NCBI GenBank assembly: GCA_900312665.1
Contig: ONZQ02000007.1
Coordinates: 124,001 to 188,000 of the forward strand
Length of the DNA stretch: 64,000 nt
Source: Cephalotrichum gorgonifer
Lineage: Eukaryota > Ascomycota > Sordariomycetes > Microascales > Microascaceae
Direction: 5' to 3'
Positions 21,517-31,912 of this stretch are shown piece after piece. The notes under the pieces are model-generated. The model ran no database searches, was not told where the DNA came from, and saw nothing but the letters and a program-made list of their open reading frames with translations. Position numbers and translations under genes: made by a program. Positions within the stretch are counted from its first letter, which is position 1. Every line of letters starts with the position of its first letter.

Positions 21517-22405
21517 TTCTGCGAGTTCAGTCCAAGCGGCGAGCCGGAAGCGAGAGCGGTGGGAGAGGAGGAAGTGTGAGGCTGGGCGGATGCGTTGGTG
21601 CGCGTCTTGATGCGTGCCACTCACTCACTTCTCGACCTCGACCTCGAATTCGAATATGTCGTCGCTTGATGAGAAGCAGGTCGAGGTTGAAGTGGAACAA
21701 GAAAGAAAGACCGCGCGGGGGAAAGGTTCGGAAGAAGCCCGTCAAATTACGACTGAGATGAGGTTAAAAAAAAACCAAATGTGAAGAGGACCCCTTCGTT
21801 TTTACTCGTAAACCTTTGATCTGAAGGCTTCGGAACGGGAGACACCCCGAACGAGCGGTCGTAGTATTAATAGTAGGGACCCATAATACAAGTAGCGTGG
21901 CTGCGGCGTGGATCGAGCTAAAATTCCCAAAACGTCGAAAGAAGCGAAAGGTACCGTATGGTACGTACCAAGAAACCTCGGCTCTCAACGCCACTTCACA
22001 TCTATTACACCGAGATGGACAACTACTCATACTCGTAACGCGGGTAGTAGCCATCCAGGCACTCTGGGGGGCCAAAGCTTAACGTCTACACACGTGTATG
22101 AATTACAAGTTAGGAATATGTCATGGAGCTTAGCTAACCCGTCCTCCCAAGCTGCGCCCTTCACCCTTCACCCTTCGCCCTTCGCCCATAGACCCGTCGG
22201 ACGCTTGACCTCCCAAGGTCCTTCTAAAAGTACAGTCTTCCGCTAGGAAATACACGGTCACCCGGAAGTAACCCAACAACTAGCCATGCATTCTGCAAGA
22301 CGCCGTACATGAAACGTGTTGCGAACAGATGCCACCACTCCATAACGCGCAGACGTGTCCACCGCGACTAGTCCTCAGCCGACCTCGCCACCCAGCGAGC
22401 GTACT
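21517..22405. other. Intergenic region, hydrolase promoter and PEX14 3' flank
   Basis: 889 bases. An A-rich word near 21768 and two adjacent 8-base CTTCACCC/CTTCGCCC-type repeats near 22160-22190 are visible. No gene is supported. Confidence 0.45.
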
Positions 22406-23677
22406 CTAAGAGCTGCCGCTGGCCTCAGCATCCCCCTTGCTGGCCATGGCGAGCTGCCACGCGGGGATAGACACCTTCCCGGTCGCGTTCCCGTTCGAGT
22501 TGGGCGACGAGCGCCCGCTGGCCTTCGTGACCTCGGCGCTGGGCTTAAGAGTCCCCCCGTCGGTCTCTGCGTTCTCAGTACCAGCTATGCTGCTCCCACC
22601 GTTCACGTTGCCGTTCGTCGTGCGGGGTAGTACGCTCGGCGCGGGGGCAGGGGTGGCTGGGGCCGGCGCGTTCATCCGCGAGATCAGCGCCTTGAGGCTC
22701 AGTAGCTCGGCGTTCACCTCCTTGAGCCTGGTGTCCGCGACGGACTTCTGGGCCTCGAGGGCGGCGGGTAGGGAGTCCTTCAGACCCTGGATCTCGCTTC
22801 GGATGCGCTGCGAGTCGTCCTCGCGACGCCGGTTTGCCGACTTCAGCTCGCTCATGACCGACTCGAGCTCCGAGAGCGCGGTGTCGAGTCTTTCTGTCCG
22901 GTCCTTCTCCGCCGCCTTCAGAGCCTCTGTGTCCCTCGCCAGCTGCTCCACTAGGGCGAAGGTCTTATCGAACTGCTCTGCGATGGTCTTCTTGTCCTGC
23001 TCCAGTCGCTCAGGGGTGGGCGGTGCTATCATTGGGTAGATATATCGCTAGAGTAGTACCGAGGGAAAAGATTAGCCATCTCACGCGGGTGAAACTGGGG
23101 CTACTAGGGAAAGCGAACCTTGGTGACAGTGTAGAGGCCGTAGCTCAGCCCACCCATCATGGTCGCCATGATGAACCAGTCTCGCCAGTCCCTCCTCGGC
23201 ACTGGGGCGGGTGGTTGCTGCCACGCGTAGTTCGGCTGGGGCTGATAGTATTGCTGCTGCGGCTGCTGGGCCGGCGCAGGTGACGGATGCGGAGGCGGCG
23301 CATGTGCCGGGGGCGTCTCGCCATTCTGGGTCGGGAAGGGGCCGGCACGAGCCAAGGCCGCGTCTATTTCCTCTTGAGTGAGGTTCTTGTTCCGTAGGAA
23401 CGATATTCGGTTCTCGATAGGCGACGATGCGACGCTCGGATCCTGGAGGACTGTTCTCGGTGGCGGCGTGTTAGCTACGCATCGTCATCGGATGGGGGAG
23501 GGGGTGGTCTGCGCCGCGACGTTGGCGCGGGCGTGGAAGTAGGTGGGTGGAGGTGGACGAACATTGAGCCTGGAGATCGCGTCAGTTAGCAACATGGCTC
23601 AAGTGGTTGATAGACATGTGTGATTCTCTCTGGAAGTGACTTACCGCAGAGGCGACTATATCCTCTCGGATCGCCAT
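22406..23677 (-). CDS. PEX14: Peroxin 14, docking component of peroxisomal import
   Basis: Peroxisomal membrane protein that docks PTS receptors and forms the import pore with PEX5. Four exons: 23677-23645 (MAIREDIVASA), 23569-23563 (7 bases), 23450-23119 and 23047-22406; 337 residues. The join gives ASAAQFLQDPSVASSPIENRISFLRNKNLTQEEID-type sequence (about residues 9-43), the PEX5/PEX19-binding helical domain. A Pro/Gln-rich linker follows, then RRDWRDWFIMATMMGGLSYGLYTVTK (a single membrane helix) and RYIYPMIAPPTPERLEQDK. A coiled coil (about 140-250) and a Ser/Asn/Gly-rich tail end it. Frame arithmetic works only with the 7-base exon (7+332 is divisible by 3). It is divergent from NDC80. Confidence 0.93.
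23563..23569 (-). other. PEX14: 7-nucleotide microexon of PEX14
   Basis: On the minus strand, CTCCAG precedes and GTTCGT follows this 7-base segment. It supplies Ala, Gln and the first base of the Phe in AQFLQDPS. Without it the flanking exons are out of frame. Confidence 0.8.
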
Positions 23678-24186
23678 GATTGCTGGGTTGGAAGTATGAA
23701 GATTTCACTTCGCCTCCCGAATAGCCGTTTGTCGCATGTGAGATGGATGGAGGAGCTTGCTTTTATGACGAAGGTCGGGCCCTGGCCTGTCTTGCCATTC
23801 CCAAGGCGGGTCTGGGGCGGCTGGGGAACCGAGCCGAGGCAAGGGCGGGTATCAGGGGTACGTACCAGATCAGTGCATACAGTGTGGATATTAAACGCTT
23901 ACCACCGTGTCCAGTGTACTATTCACGTGACCTCACAGGGTCCTTCCCCTCTAAGTCTGGCGGACGAATGAGATTACGTCGCTGCTTTGTTTACATCGGC
24001 CAGGGGCAACGGCGCAAAGTGGTTCGAGTAATACTTGGTTGGGCGCAAAGTTGTATACACACTCTGTGTTAAACCCCAATCACCCACACACCCGCACGCG
24101 AACATCACCAACTATCGACGCGCGCAACTTCATTGAACTCCGGCGACAACTTGTCCTGTCTTCAGGTCGACTATCCGAGCCGTGCC
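23678..24186. promoter_or_regulatory. Divergent promoter region, PEX14 / NDC80
   Basis: 509 bases between the two start codons. A CACGTGA-like E-box core (TTCACGTGACC) lies near 23921-23931. The NDC80 side is CA-rich (24070-24110), like a 5' leader. Confidence 0.45.
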
Positions 24187-26584
24187 ATGTCTCAAGACAC
24201 CGGACTGTGGAGCGTACGCCGGCCACGAGAGGTAAGGCGCGCGACAATGGTGGGGTATCTCGAGAAGCAGGAGGACGATGCTAACCTAGCACTCTCTAGA
24301 CACTCGGTGGTATGAACGCCAACAGCTCGATACCACAGCCACCATCAGCCATGAAGCGATCCAACTCAACATCCACCGGGCCGTTCTCCAACTCCCATGC
24401 GAGATCCATGCCCGGGCACAGGCAGTCGCTGGCCATGTCGAGGCCGAGCCAACCTGTATTCCAGCGCTCCTCCTCGGGCACGAACCTCGCCGATATTGGC
24501 CTCTCCTCCGTCAAGAGGGCCTCGTTCCAGCCCTCCAAGACCCAGTTCTCCTCCGGGCCCGCGTCCGCGCGCAGATCGACCGATGCGGAGAGGAGAAGCA
24601 GCATCTACCGGTCGCGCCCGTCCACCAGCGGCCACGTATCACACCAGAGCTTCTTCCAACAGGCGCCACAGGCGGCCGGCGTGCCGCGCGACCCGCGGCC
24701 ACTCAGGGACCGGTCTTTCCAGACGAGGATCGGACAGGAGCTCCTGGACTACCTCGTGCAGCACAACTTCGAGATGGAGATGAAGCACGTGCTGACGCAG
24801 AACATCGTCAAGTCGCCGACTCAGAAGGACTTCAACTACATGTTCCAGTGGCTGTACCACCGGATCGACCCCAGCCACAAGTTCCAGAAGAACATCGACC
24901 AGGAGGTGCCGCCCATCCTGAAGCAGCTCAGGTACCCGTACGAGAAGAGCATAACGAAGAGCCAGATCGCGGCCGTCGGTGGCCAGAACTGGAGCACATT
25001 CTTGGGCCTGCTCCACTGGATGATGCAGCTCGCGCAGATGCTTGACGGCTACGCGAGCGGCATGTTCGACCAGGCGTGCCTCGAGGCCGGGGTCGACGTG
25101 AGCGGGGACCGCATCATCTTTGCGTTCCTGAGCACGGCGTACAGGGACTGGCTCGGGATGGACGAGGACGCCACTGACGAGGACGCGGAGCGGGTGCTAG
25201 CGCCGCACGTCGAGGCCATGGCGTCGGCGTTCGAGGACTCGAACTCCAAGTACCTGTCGGAGCTGGAGATGCTGGAGGCGGAGAACGCCAGGCTGCAGAA
25301 GGAGATCGAGGACCTCGAGAAGCTGACGCCCGATCCCGGGGTGCTCGACAACCACTTCAAGATCATGGAGGAGGACAGCGTCAAGTTCGAGGAGTACAAC
25401 GCTCTGGCGCTGCAGCGGTCGGAGAAGTACGAGAGCCGCATCGAGGTGCTCCAGGAGGAACTGGAGAAGGCGACGGAGGAGCTGAGGGAGGTGGAGGAGG
25501 AGAGGAAGACGCTGCAGAAGTCGGTCGACGACCTCGGGATCAGCATGCAGGATATCGACCGCATGACAGCCGAGCGGGAGCGGCTGCAGAAGGGCATCGA
25601 GTCGGCCTCGCAGCGGCTCGACGAGATCAAGAGGAAGGTGTCGGAGAGGGAGGCGGAGGCCAGCCGGAAGCTGGACGAGCTGGAGCGCATGGTGGACAGA
25701 TACAATACGCTCGCGTACCAGATCGCCCTTATCCCGGCCACGGCGGCGAACGCCGACGGGAACGACTACGAGCTGCGGATCACGGTCAACGACGGGCCGG
25801 ACTTTACGTCGTCGCAGCTGAACGGGTCCACGGGGCCCTCGGGCGACAGGCTGCTGGTGGACCCTACGACCGGGTACCAGCCGGCCCACGTCCTCAACCT
25901 GGACCTGCGGGGTAGGGTCAAGAACAGCCTGATTGCGCTGAAGAAGGAGGTCTCGGAGAGGCGGAGCGTGGCGATGGACGCGATGATGAAGGATCACGAC
26001 CTCCTGGACGGCATTAAGGAGGCCATCGAGGACAAGCGCGGGGAGGTCGAGGCGCTCGGGCATCGCGTGCGGGCGGCCGAGCAAGAATACGAGAAGACGA
26101 AAGAGGTGAGTTTTGAAGAGGAAGACAGACATATTAATGGGCATCGGTTCTAACACAATATGCTACCAGGTCACGACCACGCAGAAGCTCAACTCGGACA
26201 CGCAAATCGAGAAGATGGAGAAGGAGCTGGCGAAGATGCGCGCCGGGTTAACCGAGTCTGTCCAGTACATGGAGCAGCGAGAGATGAATACGAACATCGA
26301 GTACGTTTACATCCGCCCATCGGGCCCCCCGTGATGCGGCGTGGGGAGGAGGAGGCAGCGCTAGTGCTAACACGCGAGACAGATACGAGCAGCTCACCGT
26401 CCGGGCGAACGCGCTGCGGGAGGAGCTCCACACCGAGATCGATCGGATCCTCCACGATGCTATCAAGTTCAAGATCCACGTGCAGACTAACCTGAGCGAC
26501 TACGAGAACTTTGTCGCGGACGAGCTGGAGAAGGAGCTGTGCAGCGACGAGATGAAGGAAGATACCCGTGCGATGGACTTGTGA
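24187..26584 (+). CDS. NDC80: Kinetochore protein NDC80
   Basis: Microtubule-binding subunit of the NDC80 complex at the outer kinetochore. Four exons: 24187-24231 (MSQDTGLWSVRRPRE), 24300-26105, 26170-26300 and 26383-26584; 727 residues. The first exon plus TLGGMN is the family's N-terminal start, followed by a Ser/Arg-rich disordered tail that Aurora kinase regulates in other species. The calponin-homology domain covers about residues 125-265 (QELLDYLVQHNFEMEMKH, FNYMFQWLYHRIDP, WSTFLGLLHWMMQL). Long coiled coils (about 300-475 and 560-700) pair with NUF2; the break between them carries the less helical GNDYELRITVNDGPDF block. The usual length matches. Confidence 0.96.
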
Positions 26585-27297
26585 GCGGAGTTTTGTGCAT
26601 AAATAGACGAAGACGGGCGCGGGACGGACGGACCTGAGCGTCGCGTCGTTTCATGTCCGTGTCTCTCTGTTGCTTCTTCGAAGCAGTTTTGTCTCGGGAT
26701 GTATTCGTTTGGCTTGAACGTTTTATATGATGGATTAGTTAATGAGGGTCGGTTTTTTGTTGATGAAAGGGGGAGCAAGCGTTGGCAACAGGCGACAGGC
26801 GATAGCGGGTGTTCATTTTGGGGTTTTTGAGTTTTCATGTTCAAATGTATCCTTTGGCTTCAGTGGCGGAGAGGTGAGATTGACTTCTTCCAGCTCCCGG
26901 ATGTGCCGGAGAGCCATGTCCCGAAGCGGCCGCATTTTTCGCGATTTAAATAGGGTCTAGGTTTAGCGCTTATACCTTAAAGCCGAAAAGCGGCCCCACC
27001 AACCTAAAGCCCGTTTATCTCCCAAGCAAAGTCCGCCATTGACACACGCGTTGGACAAGGTAGTGTATTAGTACTCCGTAGTGTACGACCACTCGAGTGC
27101 CTAGATTCTAGAGAGTGTCTTAAACTTAAATTCGGCTCCGTCGTCCTCCCCTACTCCCCGGCAAGGTCTCATTCATCTCAGCCCCTACGTACACAAGTAC
27201 TACCATATCCCCGCAAGGCGAGCAGAGCGCTCTACTCTAGACACATTGAAGCAAGACACAGACTCCCTCTGCGAAACCCCTCCTACGAATACTAGAC
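26585..27297. other. Intergenic region upstream of the NAPE-PLD-like gene
   Basis: 713 bases. NDC80 3' flank (T-rich near 26680-26760), then AT-richer sequence near 26940-27130. No gene is seen. Confidence 0.45.
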
Positions 27298-28607
27298 ATG
27301 GCGACTTATTCCACCACCGTCACCCCGCCAGCCGAGCCGGCCTCCATGCCCAAGGACGGCGCCGACAAGATCCACCACGTCCTCAACGGCGGCCGACTGA
27401 CCGGGTTCAAGAACCCGTACCCGTCGTGGGGCACTAGCCACGGCCCCTGGGAGGTCTTTGGCGCAATCTTCTGGTGAGTTTCGCCGTCTGTCCCGTTCAT
27501 CTCCGCCCCGGAACTGTGCACTTCCTCCCCCCTCCCGGCAATCCGAGAATCTGGTACCCGTAAACCTCGTGCCTAACTAACCTACGGAATAGGCCCATGC
27601 TATCCGGCGAGCTCAAGTTCCCCGACACATCCCCGCCGACCGTGCCCGTCGTGAAGCCCCACTTCCTCGCGAGCCGCACCGCCTCGGACAAGCTCCGCGC
27701 AACCTGGCTCGGCCACGCGTGCTACTACGTCGAGTTCGCCTCCGGTCTGCGCGCCCTCTTCGACCCCGTCTTCGAGGACCGCTGCGCCCCCGTCTCCTTC
27801 ATGGGGCCGAAGCGCTACACCCCCAAGCCCTGCGACATCGCCGACCTGCCGCTGGTCGACGCCGTCTTCATCAGCCACAGCCACTACGACCACCTCTCCC
27901 ACGGCTCCGTCCTCGAGGTCCAGAAGCACCACCCCCGCGCCCACTTCTTCGTCGGCAAGGGCCTGGAGAGCTGGTTCAGGAAGACCGGCATCGAGAACGT
28001 CACCGAGCTGGACTGGTGGGAGGACGCCGAGCTCAAGCTCACCCTCGACAAGACGGACAAGGTTGAGGGCGAGGGCAGCGGCGGCGATGCGCCCGCGGAG
28101 ATCAGCGCGCGGATATCCTGCACGCCGTGCCAGCACACCTCGGCGCGCAGCCTCTCGGACCGCGACACCACACTCTGGTGCTCCTGGGGCGTCAAGTCCG
28201 GCGGCAAGTCCGTCTGGTTCGGCGGCGACACGGGCTACCGCCGCGTCCCCAAGGTGCCCAAGGGCGCCGACGACTACGGCCCGGAGTACGAGGCCCTCCC
28301 CCACTGCCCGCAGTTCAAGCAGATCGGCGACCTCAGGGGCCCCTTCGACCTGGGCCTAATCCCCATCGGCGCCTACCACCCGCGCGCCGCCTTCTCGGCC
28401 ATGCACGCGAACCCCTTCGACTCGGTCGAGATCTTCCGCGACACGAAGTGCGCCCGCGCCATGGGCATCCACTGGGGCACCTGGGCCCTGACCATGGAGG
28501 AGGTCCTGGAGCCGCCGAGGCTTCTGAGGGACGCGCTCAAGCGCAGGGGCATCCCGGAGACGGGGGCCTTTGACGTGTGCGACATCGGAGAGAGCGTCGA
28601 GTTTTGA
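27298..28607 (+). CDS. NAPE-PLD-like metallo-beta-lactamase hydrolase
   Basis: Resembles N-acyl-phosphatidylethanolamine-hydrolysing phospholipase D, a zinc hydrolase releasing N-acylethanolamines. Exon 1 is 27298-27473 and exon 2 is 27593-28607, joined within the Trp of FGAIFWPML; 396 residues. The N-terminal block NPYPSWGTSHGP precedes the fold. The metal site HSHYDH is at about residues 154-159; WLGHACYYVE, TPCQHTSAR, WFGGDTGYR and GAYHPR are further family blocks with likely ligand His and Asp. No signal peptide. The substrate in fungi is not established; the assignment to the family is strong. Confidence 0.9.
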
Positions 28608-29040
28608 GCCTCGCTGGAGAACTGGGGTCATAGGTTTCTTATCCCATGGCCGTGTAAGATTGTTAAAGTATAACCGGCGTCTATGTCAGCTCGGCGTCAG
28701 GGAAGCCTCGGATCACTGCCTCCCCCGCTGGACGCCTGTCTCGATTCTAACTACTCTAGATAGCCTTTCCTTTCAGCGTGTTTTATAGGTCATCTCATCA
28801 TCTCACAGGTATAATAATGGGTAATTCATTCAAGGTTAAATTCGACTTTTTTTTTATCGTGATAGACTTCCAAGCTTGTGAGGGGAGGAAGAACGCCCAA
28901 AATAAAAATGATGGTTCCAATCGCGCTTGTATACAAAAGAGGCGAGATGCTATGGTTGAAACGACCATCCCAACGCCAGCTCGCTAACCGCAAAGTAAGA
29001 TGCATTTCAAAGAAGTAATAGACCGGCATAACCGCCCCAA
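28608..29040. other. Convergent 3' intergenic region
   Basis: 433 bases of 3' flank shared by the NAPE-PLD-like gene and the CCC1-like gene; AT-rich, with a T run near 28848. No gene is supported. Confidence 0.5.
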
Positions 29041-30119
29041 TCATTGACCCTGGCCAAACGACCAGACCAACTTCCCAGGCCCATAGCCCTCGCCGCCGCC
29101 GCCGCCGCCGCCGTCCGGCTCGGAGAGCCTATTGAACGCCATGACGAGCGCCATGGCAGCGCCGGCCGCCACGCCCCCGACGACGACCATCTGGGCCCCG
29201 CCGGCCACGCCCTCCCACACCCGCCGGGAGCCGCTCCACCCGGCGACCACGCACGTCTTGACGTACCCGAAGGCGAAGAGCGTCAGCGCCATGACGCCGA
29301 CGGAGATGTAGAGGCCCGTCAGAACGTTGTCGACGAACAGGTAGGGCACGAGCGGGATGAAGCCGCCGAGGAAGTACCCCATGGCGATCGTGAGGCCGGA
29401 CGTCAGGGGCCGGCTCTCGGCGGGCTCGACGGCCGAGTGCTGGAACTTCATGAGGAAGTCGGTGAGGTCCGGCGAGGTGGAGAGGTGGTCGACGAGGACG
29501 TCGACGGCCGGGTGGGGGAGGCCGAAGGGCTCGAAGACGCTGCGGATGTCGGAGCGGACGGCGACGGGGTCGTTGCTGATGTGTGACTCTGTTGTCGCTC
29601 GGGACTCTCGGTAGGATGCCCTAGGGGATGGAGGTTAGCTCGAGAGGTCATACAGTGGGGCGGGGGAGAGGGGTGGAAAGAGTATGAGGATGAGAGAGAC
29701 AAGTGGAAGACGGGGGTTAAGTAGAACGGTTCTTACATCTCACTCTTGGCTCCCAGGTAGCCCCCCAGCCCCATCGACAAGGCGCCGGCAATGAGCTCCG
29801 CGAACCCGCCGTAGATCACGACCCTAGTGTCGCCCAGCGCAGACAGCCCGGCCGTCAGGGCAAAGGGGACGGTGAGGCCATCCGAGAGGCCGATGGTGGC
29901 GTCGGAGATGATTCGGGGGTCGATCCTCCTCCTCTTCTTGGATTTCCTCCTGGCGGCGGCTGCCATCTTCCCGCTCAATGCCTCGACGTCACCGTCGACC
30001 GCGGTGTCCGTGGATGTACTCGTAGTCGAGGAGTAGCCGCCGTGGGGTAAGAGGTGCCGGCTCTCGTCTGCCGAGGGAGACGTGGGTGACGGGTCTGGTA
30101 ATGAGCTGAATCGATTCAT
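29041..30119 (-). CDS. CCC1/VIT-type iron or manganese transporter
   Basis: Vacuolar iron transporter family: moves Fe2+ or Mn2+ into the vacuole. Exon 1 is 30119-29737, intron 29736-29621, exon 2 29620-29041; 320 residues, normal length. After a Ser/Thr-rich N-terminus with a basic patch (RRKSKKRRRIDPR) comes the signature first helix ISDATIGLSDGLTVPFALTAGLSALG and then FAELIAGALSMGLGGYLGAKSE. A cytosolic segment with HPAVDVLVDHL follows, then helices at TIAMGYFLGGFIPLVPYLF, ISVGVMALTLFAFGYV and MVVVGGVAAGAAMALV, five in all. Near the end is a run of about seven Gly. Metal preference cannot be read from sequence alone. Confidence 0.92.
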
Positions 30120-31343
30120 GTCTGCCGTCGACCTGAAAGGTAGGGCAAAGACTGTGTGGTTGTGGAAGGAATGAAGAGGCGTGTAGACAGAGCTACAATG
30201 GGCCGGCGGTAATAGAGTGGCTCTTCTCCGCGAGTAATTGCAAGTGAACGGCGTAAGGTAAGACAGTGGAGGCTCGGTATAGGGGAGTTTTGGGCGGTGG
30301 TAAAAAAGGATGGTTGGACGATGAAGATGTTCTGATATGAAGCTGACGGAGGGAAGGAAGCCTCTACGTGTGTTCTACTATATAGTATTATACAAGGTAC
30401 CAAGCCAGGCAGGTCTTCCCAGAAAAAGCTCCCGCCACTCCCCCCTCTCAATAAAAACACTGCTGGACCAACTTATGTCGGCTGTACTACCCACAGTTTT
30501 TTATCACCCGGAAATGCAAACCAGTCCCGTCCGCGTCGGTCAGTGGTCAATGTCAAGCTCGAGCCCGTGTTAGTGAGTTGCTCCTGCAGTCCATGTCCGG
30601 ACTGCCACCGGGGCGCGCAGCGAATGGCGGAGGAAAGAATGGTAAGCGGCATTATCTTGCAGTCTATTGGCCTGTGGTCAGACGAAGGGTGACTTTCAGT
30701 TGGTCGTTACTGGCTGGATTCTGGAATGGACCCACTGTAAGAGGGAATCGTGGGTACTTTAGTCGATGATACTTCATATTACACCGATAGCTACGACTAG
30801 CCTCCGGGACCTGGAACATCACAACTAACAAAAAAGGACGTCAGTGGTACCCCGCTGCAAGCGGGGAGGATGAGTTTTCCACCAACCTCCGTGGACGGAT
30901 TAACAGTTACGCCCGAAGGAGGGGGGAAAACCACATGCCAGAGCGCTTTGGGCCAGGGGCTCCCTCCGGAGTGAAGAGTAATACTTGGACGACACAGGAC
31001 AGATACGTACCTCAAATGACGTAGCTTACCCAATCTTTGCTCCACTTATACCTCTACATTGTAACCATTCACCATAACCACCGCCACCAGGAACCGCGTC
31101 ACTACCTCAACGCAGTGGCAAAGGCGAGACGTAATCCACCAGGCAGACACAGCAATATATAACCCAACTCATATCAAATCTCGGAAGAGTCACCACTAAG
31201 CGATACAGCAGCCACAGGTACACACCACGCATCCTTCTCTCCCCTTGAATATACCACTCAACTGTACATTTACCATCCACAGCTACCCCGCTCATACACC
31301 ACACAACCACACCTCACACATATCACACCCTCCTACAGCAGCA
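30120..31343. other. Divergent intergenic region, CCC1-like / small protein
   Basis: 1.2 kb. The right side (31240-31343) is strongly CA-rich, typical of a fungal 5' leader. No GATA-type iron-regulator site stands out beyond single GATA words. No gene is supported. Confidence 0.45.
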
Positions 31344-31559
31344 ATGGGGCAGCCCCTCCAGTCAAAGAACACGGCGGAGCAAACTCCGGCTACCGAAAAT
31401 CAAACCCAGCAGACGGTGCCCGAGAACCCCGCCACCGGCGCTGGCGTGAATACCGGCGCCGGCACCACGAGGCCCAAGACGGCGGAGGAGCTCGAGGCTG
31501 ACCGGCTGTACGAGGAGAGGATGGAGGAAGAGTATGCGAAGAGGGACGGTGGCTCGTAG
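31344..31559 (+). CDS. Small acidic hypothetical protein, 71 residues
   Basis: Single exon starting MGQPLQSKN, with a CA-rich leader and a well-placed ATG (GCAATGG). The middle is Thr/Pro/Gly/Asn-rich; the C-terminus is a likely charged helix (KTAEELEADRLYEERMEEEY). The Gly2 start could allow N-myristoylation, but residue 6 is Gln rather than the favoured Ser or Thr. I do not recognise the function. The 3' side has a 16-base A run at 31706-31721. Confidence 0.55.
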   Translation: MGQPLQSKNTAEQTPATENQTQQTVPENPATGAGVNTGAGTTRPKTAEELEADRLYEERMEEEYAKRDGGS

Positions 31560-31912
31560 GTCCTGGGCTCAGGCGCGGCGATTGATTCGACTATGACCCT
31601 ACGATAACGACAAGGAGGGCAATGACGGAGGGGCGATACATTAGGGCCCGAGGCTTGATAGAAGCGTGCCATCGATGCATGTATGTTATGAGCTATGTAT
31701 AATGTAAAAAAAAAAAAAAAACATCTCCACTCATGAACTTCTGTTCCCTATGACTGCTATGCATCACCTCACCCTCTTCGAGTATCGTGAGTGCAGCCAA
31801 CCACGGCCAGCGCAATCGATGCAAGGTGACACCTGACAGAAACGGCGTTGCTGTCTTCCCCTAACTCCTCCTCCCCCTCCCTCAGCCTACTCGCCCTATG
31901 CAATACCTACTA
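31560..31912. other. Convergent 3' intergenic region with A16 tract
   Basis: 353 bases. The A run at 31706-31721 may be a genomic trace of a polyadenylation region or a slippage tract. Otherwise nothing is seen. Confidence 0.5.

Noticed and set aside
22437..23039. 200-codon frame antisense to PEX14 exon 4
   Set aside because: Shadow of the Ser/Ala-rich coiled-coil exon; no independent signals.
23451..23569. Reading PEX14 exon 2 as one long exon from the acceptor at 23570
   Set aside because: Phase 0 gives a stop within about 35 codons and the conserved frame is blocked by TGA, so only the 7-base exon fits.
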